A stretch of DNA of 64,000 nucleotides, from assembly GCA_040500365.1 (NCBI GenBank), contig CP148031.1:1860001-1924000 (forward strand), read 5' to 3'. The position numbers were made by a program, and so were the translations under genes. Positions 51,240-60,134 of this stretch are shown in pieces (the stretch's first letter is position 1; each line of letters opens with the position of its first letter). Origin of the DNA: Dehalobacter alkaniphilus. Lineage in GTDB: Bacteria > Bacillota > Desulfitobacteriia > Desulfitobacteriales > Syntrophobotulaceae. The notes beneath the pieces were generated by a model. It did no database searches, was not told the origin of the DNA, and worked only from the letters and a program-made list of their open reading frames with translations.

Positions 51240-51669
51240 CGGCCTGTCGGGTCTAAAATAAGAATACACCTGATTCTTCTTAAAAAATCAAACACTTTGT
51301 AAAGATTGATCATAGAGTCTTGATAGGGCAGGGGCTTTAAATTATTTTATTTTGATAATCCAGTTTTTATATAGATTCGAAAATAAAGATATCAGAGAAA
51401 ATAAAATAAAGAGACATATCAGAATTTAGTTGAAAAGGAGGTATTAGTAAAAGATAAGGCCATGTGAAATAAATCACTTGAATAAAGAGGGGAAACTTAA
51501 AACATTGAGATCTTTTAATAAAATGTATGTGTCACTTTTAGTTAGTAAATATTTTATCTTATTGACCTATAAACGATGAAATAATCTTATCAACTGAGTG
51601 TCCGATTGAAAATCCTATAACTCATTTTCCATTTATATTTATATTTATATAATTGACTGCATCTAAATA
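51240..51669. other. AT-rich intergenic stretch with no gene seen
   Basis: Between the small ORF and the left end of the IS1182-type element I see no frame with a convincing start. A small hairpin AAGAAT/ATTCTT (51259-51279) and an ATATTT microrepeat (51638-51650) are the only structure. Confidence 0.5.
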
Positions 51670-53321
51670 GGGGCTGCTGAATAACGGTAAAATCAGCATA
51701 AACACTGGGTTTTAACCCCGACTTTTGGTAAAATAGTACATGTAAACATAAATATTATGTTAAAAAACCTTGCACTTGGGAGCGTGTTTTCATGTACAAA
51801 CCTACCGAACAGCAGATTACATTTCCGCACGAATTCTTTCTGCCTTTTGGCGGGAACTTAAACCCGGACAATAAATGGTGTAAGCTCGCATTAATGATCC
51901 CCTGGGCCGAAGTTGAGAAGAAGTATGCCAGAAGTTTTCCTGTCAGTCGCGGACAAAAAGCCTATTCGGTGCGTTTGGCACTCGGATCTCTGATCATTCA
52001 AAATGTGAAATCATTATCTGACCGTGACACGGTCGAAGAGATCACAGAAAATCCGTACATGCAATATTTCATTGGCCTAAGTGCATTTGTAGATAAACCG
52101 CCATTCAATCATTCACTCATGACCCATTTCCGCAAACGTTTGGACAAGGATATTATCAACGAAATCAACGAGATTACTAGCAGACTAGCCGGAGAACATG
52201 AATATCCAGAAAACCCAGATGACCCAGATGACTCAGATGGCTCAGACGACACCCCTCCTTCTGATGGTGAAGACTCTGATGATACAGGACAAGAAGAGAA
52301 AACGAATGAAGAACCTTCAGAAACCAAGAACTCAGGCAAGCTGATCCTGGATGCAACCTGCACCCCTGCGGATATTCACTATCCTACAGATATCTGGCTT
52401 TTGAACACAACCCGGCAGGCTTTGGAAGAAATCATTGATGTACTGCATGCACCGCATGCCGGGATTCTCAAGAAACCCAGATCCTACCGTCGCAATGCAC
52501 GCAAAAGCTATCTGAACATTGATAAAAAGAAACATAAGACTGCTAAGATGATCCGCAAAGGAATCGGAGGACAGCTGCGATATATTCGACGGGATCTGAA
52601 AAACATTAAGACTCTTGCTGAAAAAAGTTCGCTGACTCTCTTAACTAAACGCCAATACCGCAATCTGCTCGTCAGTCAAGAAATCTACTGGCAACAGCTG
52701 GAAATGTACAAACAGGGTAAACATTCGGTAGAAGATCGCATCGTCAGCCTGCATATGCCTTTTGTCAGACCCATAGTACGAGGCAAGTCAAACGCAGATG
52801 TAGAATTTGGAGCTAAGCTTGCCATCAGTGTTGTGAACGGATTCAGTTATATGGAGAGCTTGAGCTTTGACGCTTTCAATGAAAGCAAGACACTCATGCA
52901 ATCGGTTGAAAACTACTACCAAAGGTATGGTTTTTATCCAGAAGCCGTGATGGCAGACAAGATCTACCGGAACAGAGATAACCTTAACTACTGCAAGAAA
53001 CTGGGCATTCGATTGAGCGGTCCACCGCTCGGCAGACCAGCCAAAGATCAGGAACTATTAAGAGAACAAAAGAAACAAGAACGGCTGGATGCTGGAATAC
53101 GAAACGCTGTTGAAGGAAAATTCGGAGAAGGTAAGCGGTTTTATGGGCTCGGACGTATCATGGCACGTCTCAAAGAAACCAGTGAGACTGTTATCGCCAT
53201 GCAGCTGTTGGTAATGAACCTGGAGCGCAGGCTCCGGATTCTTATACTCAATTTTATTAGAGAGAATTTCGGGCTGATCAGGTTAGCTTATTGAGAAAAT
53301 AACATCCTGTTCAGCAGCCCC
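51670..53321 (+). mobile_element. IS1182-type insertion sequence, 1.65 kb, complete
   Basis: Terminal inverted repeats GGGGCTGCTGAA (51670-51681) and TTCAGCAGCCCC (53310-53321) are perfect over 12 bp. The direct repeat TAAATA flanks both ends, consistent with a 6-bp target duplication and recent insertion. It carries a single intact transposase gene. Confidence 0.9.
51792..53294 (+). CDS. IS1182-family transposase (DDE)
   Basis: The 500-residue protein has the N-terminal DUF772-like domain (FPVSRGQKAYSVRLALGSLIIQ, then DRDTVEEITENPYMQYFIGL). The catalytic DDE fold has its first Asp in LILDATCTPAD, later AVMADKIYRNRDN, and the C-terminal VEGKFGEGKRFYGLGRI. A 45-residue linker at about 137-180 is almost purely acidic and Ser/Asp-rich (DPDDSDGSDDTPPSDGEDSD), inserted between the two domains. 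The frame is intact. Confidence 0.93.
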   Translation: MYKPTEQQITFPHEFFLPFGGNLNPDNKWCKLALMIPWAEVEKKYARSFPVSRGQKAYSVRLALGSLIIQNVKSLSDRDTVEEITENPYMQYFIGLSAFVDKPPFNHSLMTHFRKRLDKDIINEINEITSRLAGEHEYPENPDDPDDSDGSDDTPPSDGEDSDDTGQEEKTNEEPSETKNSGKLILDATCTPADIHYPTDIWLLNTTRQALEEIIDVLHAPHAGILKKPRSYRRNARKSYLNIDKKKHKTAKMIRKGIGGQLRYIRRDLKNIKTLAEKSSLTLLTKRQYRNLLVSQEIYWQQLEMYKQGKHSVEDRIVSLHMPFVRPIVRGKSNADVEFGAKLAISVVNGFSYMESLSFDAFNESKTLMQSVENYYQRYGFYPEAVMADKIYRNRDNLNYCKKLGIRLSGPPLGRPAKDQELLREQKKQERLDAGIRNAVEGKFGEGKRFYGLGRIMARLKETSETVIAMQLLVMNLERRLRILILNFIRENFGLIRLAY

Positions 53322-54228
53322 TAAATAATTCTAACAATTTATGAGGATAAAATTACTTCAGGTTAAATATAACGAAAATTCGTTGTCAAACTATATACTA
53401 AAGTTTAAGCGATGCAATTAAACAAAATCTGGTTATAATTCGTAAGAGAACTAAAATTGCCTGGAAATTGATTAACTCAAATAAGAGTACAAAAATCCCA
53501 AGGTACAAATACCTTACCCAATATATTTTAACGCCTTACAGGGCAAATATGGGACTGCTATTCAGAAGCATTTTTAGGCAAATACAATAAAAAAACAGAA
53601 CAGCAATTAATACGATAAAATTACGATAAAAGATTAAAAAAATGACCGATAAAGTAAAATAGGCCAGGCAGATAAAGCGGAGATAGAAATAAAAAAATAC
53701 AAGCGCCATGAAAAAGATATGCGAGCGACAATAATGTAGGTTATATAAATAAGAAAGCCACAAAATAAACAGAAGCTTAGTGAAACAAGAATCCAAACAA
53801 GCGCAAATAAGATAATTTATGACAAACAATAAATCAAAAACACTTGAACAGCGCGATGACAACAGATTTATTGCTGATTACAAACCGCAACGCATAATCC
53901 CATCTTTGTATTACACTTTAGTTTACATAATATTTATTATCGGACGCAATGATCAAAAAGCTATTCAACTCAATTCATTTTTATAGATAATTAAAACCAT
54001 ACAATTCTTTTATAATAAAATGTAAATAGTATTTCATACCAATTAGATTAACAGTGTACTGCTTTAAGTTCCCTAACCTTTTGTATCTTTTTAAGTTTAA
54101 CTTATAAAAGCATAATGGCAATAATTCCATTACTTACTTTTACTTGGATTTATGGTACATTATAAATTGCTTGTAATTCTTTTGTAATTCTTTATGATAT
54201 ATTTAAAGCAAGGAGATCCGTAATATCG
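53322..54228. other. 0.9 kb AT-rich stretch without a convincing gene
   Basis: No frame has both a good ribosome binding site and protein-like composition. A 55-residue plus-strand frame (53819-53986) and a hydrophobic minus-strand frame (53536-53862) are open but look accidental. Tandem microrepeats occur (TACGATAAAA at 53611-53632, TTGTAATTCTT at 54171-54192). It is probably decayed DNA beside the IS. Confidence 0.5.
54171..54192. repeat. 11-bp exact tandem duplication before the DUF2284 gene
   Basis: TTGTAATTCTT occurs twice head to tail, 37 bases before the start codon. Confidence 0.75.
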
Positions 54229-54774
54229 ATGAATACTATTGACTATAATGAACTTAAGGAAAAAGCCCTGGAATTCGGCTTCAGTCATGTTGGCAACCTC
54301 GATGCAGATACGATCGTCGTCAGAGAAGAGGTTCGCTCAGACTGCGCCAAAAATAAATGCAAGGTGTATGACAAGAATTGGTCTTGTCCGCCGGCTTGCG
54401 GTCCTTTGGAAGAATGCGCGAGTGATATCAAGAAATATAAAAACGGTCTGATTCTGCAAACGACCGGCCAGTTGGAAGATTCCTTCGACATTGAGGCCAT
54501 GGCAGAAACACAGGAATTGCACAACGAACACTGCAATAAATTTTCTGAATATATTCATAAAAATTTCCCTGACAGCCTTTTTCTGGTCGCCGGCGCATGT
54601 ACCCGCTGTAAAGAATGTACCTATCCAGATAAGCCTTGCAGATTCCCCGATAAGATGAATTCGTCCATGGAAGCTTACGGGCTTGTGGTCAGTGATGTGT
54701 GTGCAGCAAATAATATTCCTTATTATTACGGACCCAATACCATCACCTATGTTGGATGTGCGCTTATCGAATAG
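54229..54774 (+). CDS. DUF2284 cysteine-rich metal-binding protein
   Basis: The 181-residue protein has many cysteines in two groups: CAKNKCKVYDKNWSCPPACG near the start and GACTRCKECTYPDKPCRFP in the middle. This arrangement is typical of the DUF2284 family, thought to bind iron-sulfur clusters or other metal. AAGGAGATCC precedes the ATG. It overlaps the convergent M23 peptidase by 28 bp. The function is unknown; a redox or corrinoid-related role is proposed for some relatives only by context. Confidence 0.85.
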   Translation: MNTIDYNELKEKALEFGFSHVGNLDADTIVVREEVRSDCAKNKCKVYDKNWSCPPACGPLEECASDIKKYKNGLILQTTGQLEDSFDIEAMAETQELHNEHCNKFSEYIHKNFPDSLFLVAGACTRCKECTYPDKPCRFPDKMNSSMEAYGLVVSDVCAANNIPYYYGPNTITYVGCALIE

Positions 54775-55559
54775 GTGTGATATTCCCACACCTTAAGCCA
54801 AACATAGGGATTGACCCATTCCCCATTAGGAAGTTCTATGCCAAAATGCAGATGATCCGGTGTTGTCAATGCATCACCTGTGTTCCCCATCGTACCGATC
54901 AGTTCCCCCTTTTGGACAGGATTACCGACAGTCAGTTCATTATTTATCGTATCAAGATGAGCATAGTAATAATAATTACCGTCTTCCCCGCGAATGCCGA
55001 CCCGTTCCCCGCCCAACCGGTTCCATCCTGCTTTTTCAACATTGCCATCGCAGACACTAAAGATGGGTGTACCTTTTTTATTAAATATGTCTGTGCCTTC
55101 ATGCTTTCGCTGTCCTCCCTCCCTATCGGCACCATAGGTATCTGTATAATGCGAAGGTTCCTGAAGTGGGAACTGATATTCTCCCGGCGTAAAGAACAGA
55201 TACTGATCAAGTAAATGACGGTAGTATTTTACTTGTTTGAATTCTTCGCTATTCAGTCCGGACCAGTCAAGATTATTGAAGTTAATTCCATTATCCAGCT
55301 GCTGAACAAGGCGATTTGCTGTTGGACCGCAAACATGAATAACAGCCACATAGTCCTTCCATGAGTCCGGTTTTACTTTCTGAAAATGAATAACAACTTC
55401 CGAAGATATAAGTGAAAGATCGCTATAGTCGTCTGATTTTGATTCATCATGGATAACTACTTGCTTGACAATAATGGCGGTGATAGCAATCATCACAAAA
55501 ATGATCAATATGATAGAATTAGGCCATATTGTCTTTCTGAATTGTTTAATGAGTTTCAT
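54747..55559 (-). CDS. M23 peptidase (LytM-like endopeptidase), membrane anchored
   Basis: The 270-residue protein has an N-terminal membrane segment (SIILIIFVMIAITAIIV) and a C-terminal M23 domain with the zinc motifs HEGTDIF and HLHFGI and the GNTGDA loop. It likely cuts peptidoglycan cross-links outside the cell. The ribosome binding site GGAGG lies within a perfect 12-bp hairpin (55566-55597) about 10 bases before the ATG, so translation may be controlled by structure. Some M23 proteins of this layout are sporulation factors (SpoIIQ-like); that is only a possibility here. Confidence 0.85.
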   Translation of the reverse strand: MKLIKQFRKTIWPNSIILIIFVMIAITAIIVKQVVIHDESKSDDYSDLSLISSEVVIHFQKVKPDSWKDYVAVIHVCGPTANRLVQQLDNGINFNNLDWSGLNSEEFKQVKYYRHLLDQYLFFTPGEYQFPLQEPSHYTDTYGADREGGQRKHEGTDIFNKKGTPIFSVCDGNVEKAGWNRLGGERVGIRGEDGNYYYYAHLDTINNELTVGNPVQKGELIGTMGNTGDALTTPDHLHFGIELPNGEWVNPYVWLKVWEYHTYSISAHPT

Positions 55560-55565
55560 ATGACA

Positions 55566-55597
55566 ATAACCTCCATAGTTGTATATATGGAGGTTAT
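55566..55597 (-). promoter_or_regulatory. Hairpin that hides the ribosome binding site of the M23 gene
   Basis: ATAACCTCCATA (55566-55577 on the plus strand) is complementary to TATGGAGGTTAT (55586-55597), with an 8-base loop. On the transcript the GGAGG ribosome binding site pairs with an upstream CCTCC. Only 6 bases separate the stem from the ATG. Confidence 0.7.
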
Positions 55598-55694
55598 ATT
55601 AAAATATAGACTAAAACATAGGCAATATAGAAACATAATTAAAGTTCGTAAGAATTGAAAGATCGTTATCGTTAATGATAAACTAAATTCTAAA

Positions 55695-56012
55695 TTATGA
55701 CCGAACCGGAATATAGATCACCTGTCCTGGTTCAATATACGTGCTGCGTAGGTTATTATAGCGCATGGTTTTATCCACCAGTGCACTGATATCACTGCTG
55801 TAGTTGGATTCTGCAGCAAGTTCCCACAACGTATCTCCCTGTTGTATTGTGATCGCCTTATATGATGTAGGGTTGGAATTTTCAGCAGTTAGATAATTTA
55901 CCACCAGAGACATTAAAAGTGCAGCAATAATTGTTAGGCACAGCCCCAATACAAATACAATTTTAGTTGAATTTCTTCTATAACGCATATAGGATCTGGA
56001 TACTGCAATCAT
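55695..56012 (-). CDS. yneA: LysM-domain membrane protein, YneA-like SOS division inhibitor
   Basis: The ATG at 56012 has GGAGG nine bases upstream and is preferred to those at 56018 and 56021. The 105-residue protein has one membrane segment (IVFVLGLCLTIIAALLMSLVV) and a C-terminal LysM domain (ITIQQGDTLWELAAESNYS, then GQVIYIPV). This layout and its position divergent from lexA match Bacillus YneA, which delays septation during DNA damage. Three LexA boxes lie between the two genes. Confidence 0.8.
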   Translation of the reverse strand: MIAVSRSYMRYRRNSTKIVFVLGLCLTIIAALLMSLVVNYLTAENSNPTSYKAITIQQGDTLWELAAESNYSSDISALVDKTMRYNNLRSTYIEPGQVIYIPVRS

Positions 56013-56033
56013 GATCATCAACCTCCATTAGAT

Positions 56034-56111
56034 CAAACGTATGTTCTATTTATGTTTTGATTATAATACGAACAAATGTTCGTGTCAAGAAAAATCACGA
56101 ACATTTGTTTG
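56034..56111. promoter_or_regulatory. Three LexA (DinR) boxes in the yneA-lexA divergent region
   Basis: CGAACAAATGTTCG (56069-56082) is a perfect palindrome. CGAACATTTGTTTG (56098-56111) and CAAACGTATGTTCT (56034-56047) are close matches to the Bacillus-type site CGAAC-N4-GTTCG. They can repress both yneA and lexA. Confidence 0.88.
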
Positions 56112-56185
56112 CTTTTTTCCAATTTTTATGTTACGATCTAGCTAGACCAAATATTGATTCAAAATAAATAATCAGGAGGGATGTC

Positions 56186-56812
56186 ATGACTTCGGATCTG
56201 TCCTCACGTCAGATGCAGATTTTGGATATTATCAAGAAGGAGATTGCCTTAAAAGGTTATCCCCCTTCGGTCCGTGAAATAGGCGAAGCTGTTGGGCTCT
56301 CATCAAGTTCGACTGTGCATAATCATCTGAACATTCTCGAAGAAAAAGGATATATCAGACGAGACCCTACGAAGCCAAGGGCCATAGAAGTCCTCGATTC
56401 CTTCGGCGAATATAATTCCAGAAAAATCGTTCACGTTCCGGTAGTTGGACATGTTGCCGCCGGTGAACCGATCCTGGCCATAGAAAACATTGAGGATTCC
56501 TTCCCTGTTCCGTATGATATGGTAAAATCAGACACGGTCTTTATGCTCAAGGTTCAGGGCGAAAGCATGATCGATGCCGGTATTTTTGACGATGATTTAA
56601 TTCTGGTCAGACAACAGCAGAATGCCAGTAACGGCGATATTGTTGTTGCTTTAGTCTCAGACGGCCCCGAAGACGGCGCTACAGTCAAGCGTTTCTACAA
56701 AGAAAAGAACCAGATCCGGCTCCAGCCGGAGAATCAGTATATGGAGCCGATATATTCCGATCACGTAACCATTCTCGGCAAAGTGATCGGACTGTTCCGA
56801 GATATCCACTGA
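56186..56812 (+). CDS. lexA: SOS repressor LexA
   Basis: The 208-residue protein has a winged helix domain (about 1-70: GYPPSVREIGEAVGLSSSSTVHNHL) and an S24 self-cleaving domain. The cleavage bond lies in AAGEP between Ala92 and Gly93; the catalytic Ser127 is in GESMID and Lys168 in ATVKRF. AGGAGGG precedes the ATG. RecA-stimulated autocleavage should derepress genes bearing the boxes at 56034-56111. Confidence 0.96.
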   Translation: MTSDLSSRQMQILDIIKKEIALKGYPPSVREIGEAVGLSSSSTVHNHLNILEEKGYIRRDPTKPRAIEVLDSFGEYNSRKIVHVPVVGHVAAGEPILAIENIEDSFPVPYDMVKSDTVFMLKVQGESMIDAGIFDDDLILVRQQQNASNGDIVVALVSDGPEDGATVKRFYKEKNQIRLQPENQYMEPIYSDHVTILGKVIGLFRDIH

Positions 56813-56836
56813 TACATAATATGCGGGAGAAAGCGA

Positions 56837-56873
56837 GGGCGCAGCAGAAATATTTATCTGCTGCGCCCTTTTT
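56837..56873 (+). terminator. Strong intrinsic terminator after lexA
   Basis: GGGCGCAGCAGA (56837-56848) pairs perfectly with TCTGCTGCGCCC (56857-56868), followed by TTTTT. Confidence 0.92.
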
Positions 56874-57002
56874 GGCGGGTAGACTTGAAGTATTACCTGT
56901 ATATCATTTTATATGATTATCTTAATTTCAGATAAGAAGAAATTCTTGTTTGAGGTCACCTGATTAAGGATAGACTCCCTTAACTCCCTTTAGAAGATGT
57001 AC

Positions 57003-58097
57003 TCAGGAAAGTCTTCTTTCGGCATCATCTCTGAATTTTTCAAATCCAAGTCTGATCAGTTCATCAAGCAGCAGGCTGTAACTTAAGCCGCTGGCTTCCC
57101 ACAGTTTTGGGTACATCGAAATTTGCGTAAAGCCAGGCATTGTATTGATTTCATTAATAAAGATTTGCTCGTCTTCAGTAACGAAGAAATCAACTCTACT
57201 TAGCCCCGAAGCGCCGACGGCCTCAAAAGCAATCACTGCATAGGACTGAAGCTGTTCAATCAATTTCTGGCTCAATATGGCTGGAATAATCAATTCTGAG
57301 CTATTATCCAGGTATTTAGCTTCATAATCATAAAAATCTTTGGCCGGTTTAATTTCACCGGGGATGGAGGCTTTGGCACTTTCATTGCCAAGGACGCTCA
57401 GTTCAACTTCCCTTGCCTTCACACCTTTTTCGATCACAATTTTCCGGTCAAATTTTGCTGCGTAGATCAAAGCTTCCAGCAGTTGCTTACCGTCTTCAGC
57501 TTTGGAAATACCGACACTGGAACCGAGATTGGCTGGTTTGATAAAACATGGAAAACCAATGCTGTCTGAGATGCGTTTCACCGCTGCTTCGGGTGCAGCA
57601 TTGATTTCACTTCGAAGCAAGGTAAGGTGCGGCACTATCGGCAGCCCGGCTTCTTTGAAAACGGCCTTCATCCGGTCTTTGTCCATTCCGAGAGAAGAAC
57701 CCAGCACACCTGAACCTACATAGGGGAACCCCGCCATTTCGAAAAGCCCCTGAATCGTACCATCTTCCCCTTTGGGGCCATGCATGACCGGGAAAATAAT
57801 ATCACATCTGCCCTGATCCGGCAGTTCACTTCCGTCTATAGCCTGAAAGTAAGGTTTTTGCGGGTTTAAAACGACTGCGACCTGTTTGGCGCCGTCCGTG
57901 ATATCTTCTTTGGCTTCCTTCCACGCTTCCGGTCTTGCCCCCCAATACCAGCTTCCTTCCTTGGTGATCCCGATGGTCTGAATCTCATACCGGTCAGCAT
58001 GTAGCGCTTTGATGACTGACGCTGCAGAAATGACCGAAACTTCATGTTCCCCCGATTGACCGCCAAAGATAACAAGCACTTTCGTTTTGTTGTTCAT
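57003..58097 (-). CDS. ddl: D-alanine--D-alanine ligase
   Basis: An ATP-grasp enzyme of 364 residues that makes D-Ala-D-Ala for peptidoglycan. The N-terminal VIFGGQSGEHEVSVISA, the ATP-grasp loops GSSVGISKAED and EKGVKAREVELSVLG, and the C-terminal INEINTMPGFTQ are typical. There is no vancomycin-resistance gene next to it to suggest a D-Lac variant. The start follows AAGGGAG. Monocistronic; the space behind it has an 18-bp tandem duplication. Confidence 0.95.
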   Translation of the reverse strand: MNNKTKVLVIFGGQSGEHEVSVISAASVIKALHADRYEIQTIGITKEGSWYWGARPEAWKEAKEDITDGAKQVAVVLNPQKPYFQAIDGSELPDQGRCDIIFPVMHGPKGEDGTIQGLFEMAGFPYVGSGVLGSSLGMDKDRMKAVFKEAGLPIVPHLTLLRSEINAAPEAAVKRISDSIGFPCFIKPANLGSSVGISKAEDGKQLLEALIYAAKFDRKIVIEKGVKAREVELSVLGNESAKASIPGEIKPAKDFYDYEAKYLDNSSELIIPAILSQKLIEQLQSYAVIAFEAVGASGLSRVDFFVTEDEQIFINEINTMPGFTQISMYPKLWEASGLSYSLLLDELIRLGFEKFRDDAERRLS

Positions 58098-58155
58098 TTT
58101 GATTGTACTCCCTTCAACTCATACCGTGTCTAAATTCCCGGTTATTTTTTACGAT

Positions 58156-58191
58156 AGATTCCAGGTAAAATTAAGATTCCAGGTAAAATTA
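58156..58191. repeat. 18-bp exact tandem duplication between ddl and the signal-peptidase-like gene
   Basis: AGATTCCAGGTAAAATTA (58156-58173) is repeated directly (58174-58191). Confidence 0.9.
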
Positions 58192-58284
58192 CCCTTAATC
58201 ATTCTTATTCATATGTTCCGTTCCTTACATCTTGTTAAGTAAAAATAGTACCTTGTCAATCTAAAATGATGGATTGACATGGCC

Positions 58285-58818
58285 CTACAGGATTTGAACA
58301 CTGCTCAGCGGCCAGTAGCAGAACAGGGCTTTGCCTTCTATGCTCTGAATCGGGACACTGCCGAATGAACGGGAATCATTCTTACTCGCCCGATTGTCAT
58401 TCAACGCAAAAACATGGTCTTCCGGCACAACAACCATTGAAAATGTATATGCCTTTGGTGTATTGGCATAAGGTTCGTAAATTGGTTTGTTATTAATATA
58501 CGTATAACCGTTTTTAATTTCTACTTTCTCACCTGGTAAGCCGATTACCCGTTTGATGCTTTCTACACCGTTATCTGAATAGAGAATGACATCTCCCCTG
58601 TCCAAAGCGTCAATGCTGCGGTAAAAATATTTTTCAACCAGCACCTGGCTGTCCAGTGAAAGTGTCGGCATCATTTCCGCTCCTTCAAGATGGGCAAACC
58701 CGATCAGATAAGTTTTTAGCAGCCAGGACAAGGCAAAAACGATCAGAATAATCTCAATGATTTCCTGAAGAAATTGGCTATACGGATTGTTCATCATATC
58801 GCGTCTTATTCTTACCAT
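58285..58818 (-). CDS. Type I signal peptidase homologue lacking the catalytic serine
   Basis: The 177-residue protein has an N-terminal membrane helix (EIIEIILIVFALSWLLKTYL) and the signal peptidase S26 domain. The box that should read GxSMxPTL reads GAEMMPTL: residue 48, codon 58675-58677, is Glu. The catalytic Lys89 in SIKRVIGLPGE and the later box ALNDNRASKNDSRSFG are intact. Without the serine it should not cleave signal peptides by the known Ser/Lys mechanism. Staphylococcus SpsA is a comparable inactive homologue. The rest of the frame is undamaged, so selection seems to keep it. Confidence 0.85.
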   Translation of the reverse strand: MVRIRRDMMNNPYSQFLQEIIEIILIVFALSWLLKTYLIGFAHLEGAEMMPTLSLDSQVLVEKYFYRSIDALDRGDVILYSDNGVESIKRVIGLPGEKVEIKNGYTYINNKPIYEPYANTPKAYTFSMVVVPEDHVFALNDNRASKNDSRSFGSVPIQSIEGKALFCYWPLSSVQIL

Positions 58819-58859
58819 ATTGACGATCCCTGCTTCCGGCGCATTATTGGCTTAGACCG

Positions 58860-60134
58860 TTATAACAGATGATTTTGTTCAAGCATTTGCGCAGCTGAAA
58901 TATTAGCGTTTTTCACATAGATATGAGAAATCGCGCCCTGCATATATACGGCATAAGGGGCTCTAATCGGACCATCGGCAGAAAATTCGCTCGTGGCTCC
59001 CTGAATGAAAGTTCCTCCGGCCATGATCACTTCGTCCGTATAGCCTGGCATCTCCGAAGGCAGCGGCAGAACATGCGAATCGATCGGCGAACCTTTCTGG
59101 AGACCCTGGCAAAAGGCCAGCATCTTTTCTTTGGAATTCAATTTTACCGCCTGAATGATATCCGTCCGCAGATCCTCCGGACCCGGATGGACTTCAAAAC
59201 CCAGTCTGGACCAAAAGGCCGAGGAAAAAACTGCAGCTTTGATCGCTTCACTGACCGTCAGCGGGCTGAAGTACAGTCCCTGGTACATGAGCCGAAGATT
59301 ATCGAGGGTTGCTCCCACATCGGCATTGATGCCGGGTGCGGTAAACCTGGCCGCGGCTTTCGTGACCAAATCTTCTCTGCCGGCAATGTAGCCGCCTGTC
59401 GGGGCCAGCGTGCCTCCGAGATTCTTGATTAGTGATCCTGCCAGCAGGTCTACCCCCACATGTCCGGGTTCCTGGTCTTCAACAAGCTCGCCGTAGCAAT
59501 TATCGACGAAGATATCGATCTCCGGAAAATGCGTTTTGGCATAGCCAACAAATTCACTGATCTGGGCAATGGAAACAGAGTTTCTCCATTCATAACCCTT
59601 GGAACGCTGGATGATAAACAGCTTCGTTTGCGGAGTCACCATCGCAGCCAGTTTTTCCATTTGAATCTGACTATCAGCATCCAAAGGCAGGATATCAAAA
59701 GACACGCCCCAGTCAGCCAGGCTGCCGGAAATGTTGTTTTTAATTCCGATCACCTGCTGAAGCGTATCATACGGCATCCCGGTAACAGAAATAAAATGAT
59801 CTCCAGGCCGGAGAACACCAAAGAGCGCTGATGCAATCGCATGGGTACCCGATACAAACTGGTGCCTGATGATGGCTTTTTCAGTACCCATGATGGATGC
59901 GGTCACCGTATCAAGTTTTTCTCTCCCGGAATCGCCAAGTCCGTAGCCGGTTGTTCCGTTCAGATTATAAGCTGAGACTCTGGCCTCCTGGAAAGCTTTG
60001 AGGACACGTTGATGGTTCTTCTCAATGATTGGATTTATGATACAGGTTTGTTTTGTCAAAGCCTGTTCAGCATAGCACAGCGCGTCTGTAATTTTCGCGG
60101 ATAAATTCAAATCGGACAAAAAACGATCCTCCAT
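58860..60134 (-). CDS. Methionine gamma-lyase-like PLP enzyme (YnbB/aluminum-resistance family)
   Basis: The 424-residue fold-type I PLP protein has the PLP lysine in SLIKNLGGTLAPTGGY, an Asp in DIFVDNCYGELVE, and the family openings NLNGTTGYGLGDSGREKL and QFVSGTHAIASALFG. Annotated names (aluminum resistance protein, methionine gamma-lyase) rest on weak evidence; a C-S lyase acting on sulfur amino acids is likely. The start region lies in a 19-bp tandem duplication (60116-60153), whose upstream copy provides GGAGG 12 bases before the ATG. Its place near hfq/miaA is conserved in Firmicutes as I recall it. Confidence 0.88.
   Translation of the reverse strand: MEDRFLSDLNLSAKITDALCYAEQALTKQTCIINPIIEKNHQRVLKAFQEARVSAYNLNGTTGYGLGDSGREKLDTVTASIMGTEKAIIRHQFVSGTHAIASALFGVLRPGDHFISVTGMPYDTLQQVIGIKNNISGSLADWGVSFDILPLDADSQIQMEKLAAMVTPQTKLFIIQRSKGYEWRNSVSIAQISEFVGYAKTHFPEIDIFVDNCYGELVEDQEPGHVGVDLLAGSLIKNLGGTLAPTGGYIAGREDLVTKAAARFTAPGINADVGATLDNLRLMYQGLYFSPLTVSEAIKAAVFSSAFWSRLGFEVHPGPEDLRTDIIQAVKLNSKEKMLAFCQGLQKGSPIDSHVLPLPSEMPGYTDEVIMAGGTFIQGATSEFSADGPIRAPYAVYMQGAISHIYVKNANISAAQMLEQNHLL

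Noticed and set aside
53536..53862. Open frame of 108 hydrophobic residues on the minus strand
   Set aside because: The other strand is rich in AAA, ATA and AAG, so a minus-strand Phe/Leu/Ile-rich frame arises by chance; there is no ribosome binding site and the composition is not protein-like.
53819..53986. Plus-strand frame of 55 residues after the IS1182 element
   Set aside because: No ribosome binding site before the ATG and no recognisable pattern; noted only within the gap description.
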